Positions 1 to 8,259 of a DNA stretch of 64,000 nucleotides are shown here, piece after piece. The DNA lies in NCBI RefSeq assembly GCF_002150785.1, contig NZ_MTAZ01000014.1, forward strand, positions 62,001 through 126,000, given 5' to 3'. The notes under the pieces are model-generated. The model searched no databases. It was not told where the DNA came from and was given only the letters and a program-made list of their open reading frames with translations. The number at the start of each line of letters is the position of its first letter. Within the stretch, counting starts at the first letter, position 1. The stretch comes from Arenibacter amylolyticus. Lineage in GTDB: Bacteria > Bacteroidota > Bacteroidia > Flavobacteriales > Flavobacteriaceae. Made by a program: the position numbers and the translations under genes.

Positions 1-1
1 T

Positions 2-61
2 AATAAAATTGAGGAGTCCTTCTCACTGGAAATTGAGAAAATATTGCTGTATGCCCACTAG
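2..61 (+). CDS. possible 3' end of an upstream gene
   Basis: Frame 2 is open from the window edge to a TAG at 59-61 and reads NKIEESFSLEIEKILLYAH, a composition that looks like a normal protein C terminus. Frame 3 is also open, up to about base 116, but gives a Cys/Lys-rich, less protein-like string. With only 19 codons visible nothing can be said about function, and this may be chance. Confidence 0.25.
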   Translation, partial: NKIEESFSLEIEKILLYAH

Positions 62-410
62 CTGTTCTAAAAAGAGATTTAAATATAAAGTATTACCATC
101 GCAAGGGGAATCCATGAACTAGACGCGGTTGTGATGCCATAGAATTAGTTTATTACAGGATAGAGTAAAGACCTTCTACCAATTTTAGAGGACCTTTATT
201 GTAGTTTATATCTTGATTAATCCATTCAAATAATTCATTTTTCGGTAGTTATAATAAACAAAACTTCACAAAATACTTCTGCTAAACTTCATCGTACCCA
301 CCTTCAAATTCAGCGGTTTATGAATAGCGCCAGCAAATGAAGCGGTTGTAACCTATTTCTATTGGGAGAACCGTAGAATTATTGTAAATTCAGACAAATA
401 TCTATCGCTT
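62..410. other. intergenic stretch, nothing recognised
   Basis: This AT-rich stretch lies ahead of the transglutaminase-like gene. I see no ORF with protein-like composition, no strong hairpin with a T-run and no clear TAnnTTTG promoter box. It presumably contains the promoter of the gene at 411. Confidence 0.4.
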
Positions 411-1793
411 ATGAAACGTCATCCACTATTTTGGGCATTGTTCCTTGCCATTTTCACTGCTTGTAATTCCTCCGAAAAACAAAAAAAAGGCGATAATCCG
501 ACAGTAGTAAGGGAGGCTCCCAAGGTGGTTACAGCAGATATAGAAGAAGGAATTAAAGCGAATATTGCTAAAAAAGTGGCCGAAGGGGATGGCTATTTTC
601 ATATGTCTACAGAGGATAAGGAGTTACGCCTACAATTGGTACGTGTACATACGGAATATCTTTCTAATTTAGGTCCCCAGCGGCATTTTGCTTGTGTAGA
701 TCTAGCCGATATTAACGGGGATGTATACGATGTTGACTTCTTTTTGGACGGGGATCCGGGAAATATGTCAGTAACAGAAACCACCTTACACAAACTAAAT
801 GGAAAACCATTTTACAGTTGGAAACAGCGGGAGGATAAAACTTGGTACAGGGTTCCGGTGCAAGATGCCTCTCCAGATTTATTGGGTGTAAAGGAAGGTA
901 AAGATCAATTTGAATTTCATTACGAAGTAACATTTCCAGAGATTAAGGAGGCTGCTAGAATATGGGTACCTATGCCCCAGACAGATCGCTTTCAAACGGT
1001 AAAATTGCTACGTATAGATACTCCAGTAGAACCCCAGCAATTGCGTGATAAACAGTACGACAACTCCGTGCTTTTTTTAGCCTTGTCCCCGGAGCATAGC
1101 GGAAAGACGATGAAAATAGTCTATGAGGTAGAAAGGCTAGAGAAAATGCCTTATGAAGAGAGTGCGTCTCCCTCTAGATATTTAAATCCAAGTTTATTGA
1201 TGCCGGTGGGTGACCGATTCCAAATCTTGGCCGATTCTATTATTGGAAGCAAACGTACGGAGGGCAAAATAATGCAGGCCAGAGCATTGTACGACTATGT
1301 TATAGATAATATGCGTTATATGAAGTCGGGCACCTATGGTACTGGGGATGCCGTATATGCCTGTGACGCCCTTAGTGGAAATTGTACAGAGTTTCACTCC
1401 TTATTTATATCCTTGGCACGCTCTGCAGGAATTCCATCTAGATTTGCTGTAGGAGCTTCCATTCCATCAGATCGGGATGAAGGAGGAATAGACGGGTATC
1501 ATTGTTGGGCAGAATTTTTTGCGGAAGGAAAATGGTGGCCTGTAGATATTAGTGAAGCTAATAAATACACAGCACTTGCCACCTACTACTTTGGCCGACA
1601 CCCAGCCAATAGAATCGAATTCAGTAAGGGACGGGACCTTCTTTTGGAACCTGGACCTTCTTCTGGCCCCATTAATTTTTTGGCATATCCAGTTATGGAG
1701 ATAGGCAATAGCCCCGCTTTCCCTAAAACGTTTTTCTCATTTTATAGGAAAGTGGTGCCAGATGCCACGGCCAAAACATTAAGCCTAAGATAA
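411..1793 (+). CDS. transglutaminase-like superfamily lipoprotein
   Basis: This 460-residue protein begins with a lipoprotein signal (hydrophobic stretch ending LAIFTAC, Cys about 18), so it is probably anchored in the periplasm or outer membrane. The C-terminal half is a transglutaminase-like fold. The catalytic triad can be read directly: Cys325 in GNCTEFHSLFISLARSAGIP, His364 in GYHCWAEF and Asp379 in WWPVDISEA. In this superfamily the triad usually serves peptide or amide cleavage or crosslinking; the substrate here is unknown. The N-terminal 150 residues match no domain I recognise. The gene stands alone, and the next gene converges on it. The ATG at 411 gives a complete signal peptide. 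Confidence 0.85.
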   Translation: MKRHPLFWALFLAIFTACNSSEKQKKGDNPTVVREAPKVVTADIEEGIKANIAKKVAEGDGYFHMSTEDKELRLQLVRVHTEYLSNLGPQRHFACVDLADINGDVYDVDFFLDGDPGNMSVTETTLHKLNGKPFYSWKQREDKTWYRVPVQDASPDLLGVKEGKDQFEFHYEVTFPEIKEAARIWVPMPQTDRFQTVKLLRIDTPVEPQQLRDKQYDNSVLFLALSPEHSGKTMKIVYEVERLEKMPYEESASPSRYLNPSLLMPVGDRFQILADSIIGSKRTEGKIMQARALYDYVIDNMRYMKSGTYGTGDAVYACDALSGNCTEFHSLFISLARSAGIPSRFAVGASIPSDRDEGGIDGYHCWAEFFAEGKWWPVDISEANKYTALATYYFGRHPANRIEFSKGRDLLLEPGPSSGPINFLAYPVMEIGNSPAFPKTFFSFYRKVVPDATAKTLSLR

Positions 1794-1813
1794 TAAATCA
1801 GGATGGGGTTTTC

Positions 1814-2062
1814 CTAACCTTCTGGATGCTCTCCTTCCTCTTTGGTAGGATGATCTGTACTATCTTTTGCGGGATGCTCATCAGCTTTTTTGGCGGGGTG
1901 TTCGTCCTCCATGTGCTGCTCTTCACCTTCAGGGTGATCTGACTGCACTTCCGTGTTTTCCTTCTTCTTTTGGTCTCTGCAAGAGCTTAAGGATACTGCA
2001 GCAACAAAAGTGAATAAGAGCATTACCAAAAGGTAGGATTTAAATTTTTTTAACTGGCTCAT
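1814..2062 (-). CDS. small His/Glu-rich lipoprotein
   Basis: This 82-residue protein has an N-terminal hydrophobic segment (YLLVMLLFTFVAAVSLSSC) with a lipobox Cys at about 28, followed by a strongly charged tail. The tail repeats an (E/D)HP motif six times: SDHPEG, DEHPAKK, DEHPAKD, TDHPTK and EHPEG, plus HMEDEHP. The repeated His-Pro surrounded by acids suggests a flexible metal-binding or adhesive tail, but this is inference from composition only. It is transcribed towards the transglutaminase-like gene, with only 20 bases between the stop codons. I recognise no named family. Confidence 0.7.
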   Translation of the reverse strand: MSQLKKFKSYLLVMLLFTFVAAVSLSSCRDQKKKENTEVQSDHPEGEEQHMEDEHPAKKADEHPAKDSTDHPTKEEGEHPEG

Positions 2063-2538
2063 AACATTTAAGTTTTAGTAATAAATTCTTCAGGTACCTC
2101 CTGAATTAAGCACTTAATTATGTTAAATATAGGGAATTTTAACAGATTCCGGGTAGAAGTGATGAATTAATAATAGTCTGACCTCGACTAGGGTACAGCA
2201 CTTATTTTAATATTTTCCATATTATTCAAGTTAGCTCGGGCGGGGAGTATATCTTTGACTAAATTTAGTTCTTGTAAAAATAATCATTAGGTTGGTCAGA
2301 TTAGTAGAACTTCCGTTTATCTAGATGCTCAATAGGGTTTGGTTGACGCTATGAAAATTGGATATCTTCCATGTCCTAAATTAGTAAGAGTATAAACTTA
2401 AGTTAGATTCCCTAGTTATCCTTTTAATGGGAAGAAGCGTGGGAACAACTAAGAGGGGAGGGAGCCTGTAACCTATGGGCAAGTTGGTAATTTAATAATT
2501 TAAAAAGTCCTCCCAGAAATTTAATATAAATAAGCAGT
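2063..2538. other. intergenic stretch, nothing recognised
   Basis: This region separates two divergent genes, the small lipoprotein (minus) and the RNA helicase (plus), so it should hold both promoters. I found no convincing ORF, hairpin terminator or repeat. The minus-strand open frame that reaches into it from 3026 is the antisense of the helicase. Confidence 0.4.
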
Positions 2539-3852
2539 ATGCTAATTAACCAAAAGACACAACAAGAAATTTTATCGAAATTAAATATACCTGCCTTGAA
2601 CCCTATGCAGCTAGAAACGATTTCAGTAATTGATTCAACCGCTAACACGCTGTTATTATCTCCCACAGGAACAGGGAAAACAATCGCTTTTTTGTTGCCT
2701 TTATTAAAGGGTTTAAAGCCGGAAGCACAAGAGATCCAAGCCTTGATACTGGTTCCTTCTAGGGAGTTGGCCATACAATTGGAACAGGTAATCCGTTCCA
2801 TGGGGTCTGGGTATAAGGTTAACGCAGTATATGGGGGAAGACCCATGTCTAAGGACAAGATAGAGTTAAAGCATCTCCCTGCAATATTAATTGGTACCCC
2901 AGGTAGGGTTTTAGACCATTTTGACGCCAATAGATTTTCCAAAAAATCTATTTCAACCCTTGCTTTAGACGAGTTTGACAAGTCGCTTGAAGATGGTTTT
3001 GAAGAGGAGATGAGAGCTATTATCAATCAATTGCCTCATATAGAAAAAAGAATATTAACATCTGCCACACAGGCAGTTAAAATCCCAGGTTTTGTAAACT
3101 TTGATAAGCCGAGCACAATAAACTATTTAACAGTAGGTACTCCCTCAAAATTATCAATTAGCACGGTAGTATCCCCAGACAAGGACAAATTACAAACCTT
3201 GGTAACTTTGCTACAACATATCGGAAATAAATCCGGAATAGTATTTTGTAATTTCAGGGATAGCATAGATTTGGTGAGTAGCTTTTTAAACCAACACAAC
3301 ATTGATCATGCTTGTTTTTCCGGTGGGTTAGAGCAAAAAGAACGGGAACGGACGCTTATAAAATTTAGAAACGGAACTGTTCAGTTACTAATTGCCACAG
3401 ATTTAGCTGCTAGGGGATTGGATATTCCGGAGTTAGACTTTATTATCCACTATGAACTACCGGTGCATGAGGAAGAATTTACGCATAGGAATGGAAGAAC
3501 AGCAAGGGTTAATTCCAAAGGAACAGCCTATGTGTTAAAGTGGAAAAACCAGTTGTTACCACTATTTATTAAAGCGTCCACCGGTATTGATATATCCAAT
3601 AAGACTGCGTACATCCCTCCGTTTTGGGAAACGTTATTTATTTCTGGTGGGAGAAAGGATAAAATCTCCAAAGGGGATATTGCAGGTTTATTCCTTAAAC
3701 GGGGAGGCTTGAAAAAAGAAGAATTGGGAACTATAGAATTAAAACAAGACTGTGCTTTTGTTGCTGTACCCGTATCTATGGCCAGGGAATTAGTGACAAA
3801 ACTAAATAATACCCGATTAAAAAATAAAAAGGTACGTATCTCGGTTTTGTAA
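2539..3852 (+). CDS. DEAD-box RNA helicase with DbpA-type RNA-binding domain
   Basis: This is a 437-residue ATP-dependent RNA helicase. Visible motifs are the Q-motif region (LNIPALNPMQLETISVI), Walker A SPTGTGKT (41-48), PSRELA, motif II DEFD (144-147) instead of DEAD, SAT in LTSATQ, and motif VI HRNGRTAR. The last 70 residues (IAGLFLKRGGLKKEELGTIE to the end) look like the DbpA C-terminal RNA-binding domain, which in E. coli DbpA targets 23S rRNA hairpin 92. A role in ribosome assembly is therefore likely. The DEFD variant keeps both catalytic acids (Asp-Glu), so activity is expected. The gene stands alone. Confidence 0.88.
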   Translation: MLINQKTQQEILSKLNIPALNPMQLETISVIDSTANTLLLSPTGTGKTIAFLLPLLKGLKPEAQEIQALILVPSRELAIQLEQVIRSMGSGYKVNAVYGGRPMSKDKIELKHLPAILIGTPGRVLDHFDANRFSKKSISTLALDEFDKSLEDGFEEEMRAIINQLPHIEKRILTSATQAVKIPGFVNFDKPSTINYLTVGTPSKLSISTVVSPDKDKLQTLVTLLQHIGNKSGIVFCNFRDSIDLVSSFLNQHNIDHACFSGGLEQKERERTLIKFRNGTVQLLIATDLAARGLDIPELDFIIHYELPVHEEEFTHRNGRTARVNSKGTAYVLKWKNQLLPLFIKASTGIDISNKTAYIPPFWETLFISGGRKDKISKGDIAGLFLKRGGLKKEELGTIELKQDCAFVAVPVSMARELVTKLNNTRLKNKKVRISVL

Positions 3853-3951
3853 TACGGTAGGGTAGGTAGATGCCTCCTAGCTTCACATACACCTTACCAT
3901 CCGTACATTCACTAAAACAATATTTCAAAATATTTAAACAATACAACAAGC

Positions 3952-4998
3952 TTGAAAATCTATGATACCATTATCATTGGTGGGGGGCAGGCCGGACTTT
4001 CGGTGGCTTACTTTTTAAGAAGGAGCGGTCTAAACTATCTCATTTTGGACGATCAAGAAAAACCAGGAGGGGCTTGGTTGCAGACCTGGGAGCGTTTGGT
4101 GTTATTTTCTCCTACCCAATACAACTCATTATCTGGATGGCAAATGCCTATGGGAAAACGGGAATACCCCACTAGAAATGAGTTTATCAATTATCTTACG
4201 GCCTACGAGGAGCGCTATAAGTTTCCAGTAGAAAGACCTAATAAAGTGAGGTTGATTGAAAAGGAAGAAGGCACCTTTAAACTACATACCCAAAAAGGGC
4301 ACTTTTATGCTAAAACGGTGGTAAGTGCAACCGGAACAGCCCAAAACCCATTAATCCCCCAGTATCCAGGACAGACTGATTTTAACGGACTGCAAATCCA
4401 TTCAGTGGATTATAGAAATACGCAACCCTTTATAGGAAAAAAAGTTTTGGTGGTAGGAGGGGGAAATTCGGGAGCTCAAATATTGGCGGAAGTATCCAAG
4501 GTAGCAGAAACGAAATGGGTAAGCTTGCAACCGCCACATTTTCTTCCTGCAGATATTGATGGCCACCACCTATTTAACCAAGCCACCCATAGCTACCTTA
4601 ACAAGGATACGGATACGTTTAGGCAACAAGTATCTCTAAGCGATATTGTTCAAGTAGAAAGCGTAAAAGACGGATTAAATAGAGGCGTTTACCAGTCGGT
4701 AAGACCATTTAAAGTTTTTTATAAAGAGGGAGTAGTATGGGAAAACGGGGAAAAAGAGAAATTTGATGCGGTCATCTGGTGCACTGGATTTAGACCATTC
4801 CTACCGCATTTAAAAGGATTAAATGTTATGGAAAATAATCGCGTAAGAACCCAAAAAACCCGCTCCGTAATAGAACCTAGCCTCTGGTTGGTTGGCTATG
4901 GCAATTGGACCGGCTTTGCCTCTGCTACCATTTATGGTGTGGGAAAAACAGCCAGGGACACGGCAAGGGAAATTGAAGCTTACTTAAAATCGGTTTGA
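3952..4998 (+). CDS. FAD-dependent NAD(P)H monooxygenase-like oxidoreductase
   Basis: This 348-residue protein has two Rossmann motifs, GGGQAGLSVAYFLRRSG (about 9-25) for FAD and GGGNSGAQILAEVSK (about 166-180) for NAD(P)H. It also has the flavin-monooxygenase-like segment VVSATGTAQNP and a late VIWCTGFRP motif. The layout fits the flavin-containing monooxygenase / CzcO-like family. The substrate cannot be deduced. No ATG precedes the FAD motif, so translation starts at the TTG at 3952, giving MKIYDTIIIGGG. It stands alone, about 100 bases after the helicase. Confidence 0.85.
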   Translation: MKIYDTIIIGGGQAGLSVAYFLRRSGLNYLILDDQEKPGGAWLQTWERLVLFSPTQYNSLSGWQMPMGKREYPTRNEFINYLTAYEERYKFPVERPNKVRLIEKEEGTFKLHTQKGHFYAKTVVSATGTAQNPLIPQYPGQTDFNGLQIHSVDYRNTQPFIGKKVLVVGGGNSGAQILAEVSKVAETKWVSLQPPHFLPADIDGHHLFNQATHSYLNKDTDTFRQQVSLSDIVQVESVKDGLNRGVYQSVRPFKVFYKEGVVWENGEKEKFDAVIWCTGFRPFLPHLKGLNVMENNRVRTQKTRSVIEPSLWLVGYGNWTGFASATIYGVGKTARDTAREIEAYLKSV

Positions 4999-5198
4999 TG
5001 CTATAAGCCATAGGGAGCATCTTCTTACATGCTGTATAATACTACACATAAAAAAGATTCTATAAACATCTAGCATAACAAGGATTTTTCTGAATTATAA
5101 GTACTATTTCCTATATGTTACTTATCGAATAAAACCAAAACTGAGTAGGGTTTAATTACTCCTAGTTGTTTAGGGTGTAACACTACACTATAAACCTT

Positions 5199-6083
5199 AT
5201 GGAAACTAAACCAACCAATTTCATCATATGGTCAATCGTATTAGTTACTTTAAACCTCTTTTACATAGGATGCTCAGAGAACCCTCAAGAAAAAGTAGGT
5301 TATGGTCAACTTAACATTCAATTAACGGATGCCCCGTTTCCCCATCATTTAGTATCTGAAGTTAATATAACCATTTTTAAGGTAGATGCCAGGTACAAGG
5401 AAGACAGTGGGAAAGGGGAGCAAATAATGGCTAAGGATCAAGTTGATAATTTTGTAATACTGATGACCGAGGAAATACCCATAAACTTGTTAGAGTTTAC
5501 CAATGGTATTACCAAACCACTTGTAAATACTGAGGTGATGGCAGGCTATTATGATATGATCCGGGTATTTGTTGCCGGGGTTAAGGTGGTACTTACGGAC
5601 GGTACAGTCTTCAATCTAGAAGTTCCCAACGGCATACATACCGGAATTAACGTAGCCGTTACACCTGGCTTAAGAATTAAGGACGGACTTACAGCTGATC
5701 TTTTACTGGATTTTGACCTAAAAAGTTCGTTTGTTCCTAAATATAATTCCAGGAACCTAGATAGCATTACAGGATTTAATTTTAATCCAGAAATAAAAGC
5801 AAGTAATAGAACTACTTCGGGCCCACTCATGGGGGTAATCACAGAAAACCGGAACGGAGTACAAGTAGGTGTTAGGGAAGCTAAAATATCGGTTTATGCT
5901 GCCGATACGATCCATGCTTCCACTAGTTCCGATGTAGGTGGTAGTTATATGATGATGGGCTTGGAGGCTAGCAATTACACCCTTAAAATTGAAAAAGAAG
6001 GATTTAGAACAACATCCACCCAAGAAGTTATAATAAACCCAGCCAACATAACGGTAAAAGATTTGGAGCTAGGTTCGGAGTAA
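5199..6083 (+). CDS. DUF4382 lipoprotein with C-terminal carboxypeptidase-regulatory-like domain
   Basis: This 294-residue protein has a hydrophobic N terminus ending FYIGCSEN, with a lipobox Cys near 25. Residues about 35-195 match the DUF4382 pattern (GQLNIQLTDAPFPHHLVSEVN at the start and repeated beta-strand patterns). The last 90 residues (MGVITENRNGVQVGVREAKI through YMMMGLEASNYTLKIEKEGF) look like a carboxypeptidase-regulatory-like beta-sandwich. DUF4382 proteins are cell-surface proteins of unknown function. The ATG at 5199 gives a good signal peptide. The nearest genes on both sides are more than 190 bases away. Confidence 0.8.
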   Translation: METKPTNFIIWSIVLVTLNLFYIGCSENPQEKVGYGQLNIQLTDAPFPHHLVSEVNITIFKVDARYKEDSGKGEQIMAKDQVDNFVILMTEEIPINLLEFTNGITKPLVNTEVMAGYYDMIRVFVAGVKVVLTDGTVFNLEVPNGIHTGINVAVTPGLRIKDGLTADLLLDFDLKSSFVPKYNSRNLDSITGFNFNPEIKASNRTTSGPLMGVITENRNGVQVGVREAKISVYAADTIHASTSSDVGGSYMMMGLEASNYTLKIEKEGFRTTSTQEVIINPANITVKDLELGSE

Positions 6084-6252
6084 ATGCAACATATGAATTT
6101 CATTTATTTGAAAGATTCTAAAGAACTTATGACGCCTCTGGTCCCCGTAGTAGTTTTGATACTATCTATAATAATTAGATGCAAATAAACCGCCAATATT
6201 TAGTGGTTGAAAAGCGAATCTGAATTATTTTAAAAAAACTTAAAATAAAAGC

Positions 6253-6282
6253 TTGTTTATTGAAAAAATCGCATCACCTTTG
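6253..6282 (+). promoter_or_regulatory. candidate promoter of the cold shock gene
   Basis: A TTG at 6253-6255 is followed after 19 bases by CACCTTTG at 6275-6282. This is close to the Bacteroidota pattern TTG-N19-TAnnTTTG. It would start a short leader of about 18-20 bases ahead of the ATG at 6307. Confidence 0.4.
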
Positions 6283-6306
6283 CACTATAATTTAATAAAT
6301 ATTAAG

Positions 6307-6498
6307 ATGAATAAAGGAACAGTAAAATTTTTCAATGACACTAAAGGATTTGGATTTATCACTGAAGAAGGAGTTGAAAAAGATCACTTTGTACACATCT
6401 CAGGATTAATTGACGAAGTACGCGAAGGCGACGAAGTTGAGTTTGATCTTCAAGAGGGTAACAAAGGCTTAAACGCAGTAAACGTAAAAGTTATCTAA
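6307..6498 (+). CDS. cold shock protein, CspA family
   Basis: This is a 63-residue single cold-shock domain with both RNA-binding motifs intact: GFGFI (RNP1-like) and DHFVHIS (RNP2-like). Family members bind single-stranded RNA and DNA and act as RNA chaperones. An open frame extends upstream to 6253, but that segment overlaps the candidate promoter, and MNKGTVKFFNDTKGFGFI is the canonical N terminus, so the ATG at 6307 was chosen. A terminator follows 21 bases after the stop, making this a monocistronic unit. Confidence 0.93.
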   Translation: MNKGTVKFFNDTKGFGFITEEGVEKDHFVHISGLIDEVREGDEVEFDLQEGNKGLNAVNVKVI

Positions 6499-6519
6499 TA
6501 CATATACTTCAAGTTTTAT

Positions 6520-6552
6520 AAAGCCCATCTATTTATTTAGATGGGCTTTTTT
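6520..6552 (+). terminator. rho-independent terminator of the cold shock gene
   Basis: An 11-base stem AAAGCCCATCT / AGATGGGCTTT with a short AT loop ends in a run of T. It lies just after the csp stop codon. Confidence 0.85.
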
Positions 6553-6931
6553 ACTATGGGGTAAGTCAACTTACCTAGATCACAGTAGGAGGGGAGTGAA
6601 CCCCAAAAGAGGATCACTTATGCTAATATTTAGCTTTAGCCTTTATATTTTTTACTCAGCCTCGTTAATTCGTTTAAAGAATATAACCATTTACTAAAAT
6701 TATGGCACTAGTAGCCAATGCTTGAAAACGGGCAAAGATTCAGCCAGACTTAATCTTTGAGGTTTACTTCCTATTTGACATAATAATAGATGCGTATCTA
6801 GAATGTGTTGATACAAAGGAGAGTGCTAAAAAAGGATACAGATGTTTTTCTTCTTTATATGAAAAACACAGAAAAGAATAGAAGAGTTACATTAATTTTG
6901 TATTTCGTATATTTTACATAAAATCAGAAAC
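6553..6931. other. intergenic stretch with a candidate -7 box
   Basis: No gene was found. A GGGG-AGTGAA-CCCC mini-hairpin lies near 6591-6604. A perfect TAnnTTTG box (TAATTTTG, 6893-6900) sits about 30 bases ahead of the TTG start at 6932 and may be the promoter of that gene. No matching -33 TTG was found at the expected distance. Confidence 0.35.
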
Positions 6932-7531
6932 TTGTTAGAGAAAAGACAACAATTACCCCAAGAACAATTTACGGATGCAGAGTATTTCATTTATTGTTTA
7001 GAAGGGGTTCATGAAATAGAAACAGACAAGGTTACCGAAGCCCAAAAAAACTTGGAACAATTGGCCATGAAATATGGAATAGCTAGTATATATAAAACAT
7101 GCGACACCATAGAAGGGCTGGAAGATAGCTTAAATGCACTAATTCTGGATGATCATAATTTTAAAGACTATGAAATAATCTACTTGGTTATAACAGGTGA
7201 ATCAAATAGTATTTGTTTAAATGACTACTATTATAGTTTACAGGAAATTGCAGAAATTTTTGAAGGAAGGTTAAAAGGAAAGATTTTACATTTTTCAAAT
7301 GCAAAAATTCTAGATTTAGACGAAGAGGAATCACAATATTTTTTAGATATCACAGGCGCAAAAGGTGTTTCTGGCTATGGAAATGAATTTAATGGAATAA
7401 GCAGCTCAAATCTTGATATAGCATTCTTTAACTTATTTAAAGAAGATGACAATATGTTGGATGTTGTAGAAGAATTGCATCAAAGACATTACAATATCTG
7501 CAAATTACTTGATTTTAGATTATATTATTAA
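6932..7531 (+). CDS. DUF6642-like protein, possibly a degenerate caspase/CHAT-like fold
   Basis: This 199-residue soluble protein has no signal peptide. I recall the pattern from DUF6642-type proteins of Bacteroidota: YCLEGVHEIE near the start, KDYEIIYLVITGES, DYYYSLQEIAEIFEGRLKGK, ILHFSNAKILDL, TGAKGVSGYGNE and the end LCLLDFRLYY-like (here ICKLLDFRLYY). The order (Y-E-I-I-Y-L then a turn, then G-K-I-L-H-F, then TGA-x-x-VSGY) resembles bacterial caspase/CHAT-like peptidases. However, the usual His-Gly and Cys positions read TG and NA here, so a catalytic dyad is not evident. The function is unknown. The start is a TTG, because the frame is closed upstream by a TAA at 6893. Confidence 0.7.
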   Translation: MLEKRQQLPQEQFTDAEYFIYCLEGVHEIETDKVTEAQKNLEQLAMKYGIASIYKTCDTIEGLEDSLNALILDDHNFKDYEIIYLVITGESNSICLNDYYYSLQEIAEIFEGRLKGKILHFSNAKILDLDEEESQYFLDITGAKGVSGYGNEFNGISSSNLDIAFFNLFKEDDNMLDVVEELHQRHYNICKLLDFRLYY

Positions 7532-7860
7532 ACGTTTAAAGCGACTGATATATAAATAGAATATAAAAAGCTAACTATTATTTTGGCGCCCGCTAGAATG
7601 TTGTTTTAATGTACGAGCAGGATGTCGATCTTTGGATAATTTCTTTCTGAGGATAAATTTATCCTATTAATTGCCATCAAAATAATCTCATTCAAAATCC
7701 TAAATTTTATAGATCCTCCAAATTTTTGCCTTCCTGAGAATCGCGTATTTGAAAAATTATGGGCGTTGGTACGGAATAAGAGAATTATGAGCAGCGTCTT
7801 ATTTAAGGATTCTTAAAAGATCTGAGGTGATGTTTCATGGAATTATAGCTAACACGTGTT

Positions 7861-7891
7861 AAATAAAATTATCCGGCGGATGATTTTATTT
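7861..7891. repeat. hairpin element 1 (AT arms, ATCC-GGC-GGAT tip)
   Basis: This is a 31-base inverted repeat: AAATAAAATTATCC pairs with GGATGATTTTATTT around a GGC loop, with one G-T pair. A GC-rich segment (GACGGCGAGACGGCG) abuts its right side. Confidence 0.75.
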
Positions 7892-7917
7892 GACGGCGAG
7901 ACGGCGTGCTGGCAAAA

Positions 7918-7946
7918 GAACATTCTAGTAAAACGGCTTTTACATA
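7918..7946. repeat. 29-base direct repeat, copy 1
   Basis: The first of two copies that differ at one base (GAACAT here, GAACAC in copy 2). The core is GTAAAACGGCTTTTAC, an inverted repeat with 6-base arms around CGGC. The second copy lies 117 bases downstream. Confidence 0.85.
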
Positions 7947-7952
7947 CGCGAT

Positions 7953-7985
7953 AAAAATTGATGACCCTGTGGGTGATTAATTTTT
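7953..7985. repeat. hairpin element 2 (AT arms, ACCC-TGT-GGGT tip)
   Basis: AAAAATT..AT..ACCC pairs with GGGT..AT..AATTTTT around a TGT loop, with one mismatch and one wobble pair. Like element 1 it is followed by a GC-rich segment (TTCGGCGGGTTGATGCCG). It lies between the two 29-base repeats. Confidence 0.7.
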
Positions 7986-8034
7986 TCGGCGGGTTGATGC
8001 CGTTGGCCTAGTATACAAAATGTTTAATGGAAAC

Positions 8035-8063
8035 GAACACTCTAGTAAAACGGCTTTTACATA
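8035..8063. repeat. 29-base direct repeat, copy 2
   Basis: The second copy of the repeat at 7918-7946, with one mismatch. A looser relative occurs at 8110-8137, where GTAAAA and TTTTAC are separated by a longer spacer that includes ACGCCG. Confidence 0.85.
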
Positions 8064-8232
8064 ATGGCTGACGATATAGAACACTGGCGTGTCACTATAT
8101 CTGCAATTATGTAAAATGCAAGCATACGCCGTTTTACGCCATAAACATATTTGCACTATAATTTACATTATGTTAAATAGAGTTGATTATTACCTTCTAG
8201 CTACATTGTCCGCCGCTTCATCTCGCCGCCCC

Positions 8233-8259
8233 TTAAAATTATCCATAGGATAATCTTAA
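8233..8259. repeat. hairpin element 3 (inverted orientation)
   Basis: TTAAAATTATCC pairs with GGATAATCTTAA around an ATA loop with one mismatch. It shares the AT-arm / ATCC-N3-GGAT plan of element 1, but its GC-rich flank (CGCCGCTTCATCTCGCCGCC) is on the left, so it appears inverted relative to element 1. Confidence 0.75.

Noticed and set aside
2424-3026. 200-codon open frame on the minus strand
   Set aside because: It lies antisense to the DEAD-box helicase, which has all family motifs in the plus strand; the minus frame has low-complexity Ser/Ile-rich composition.
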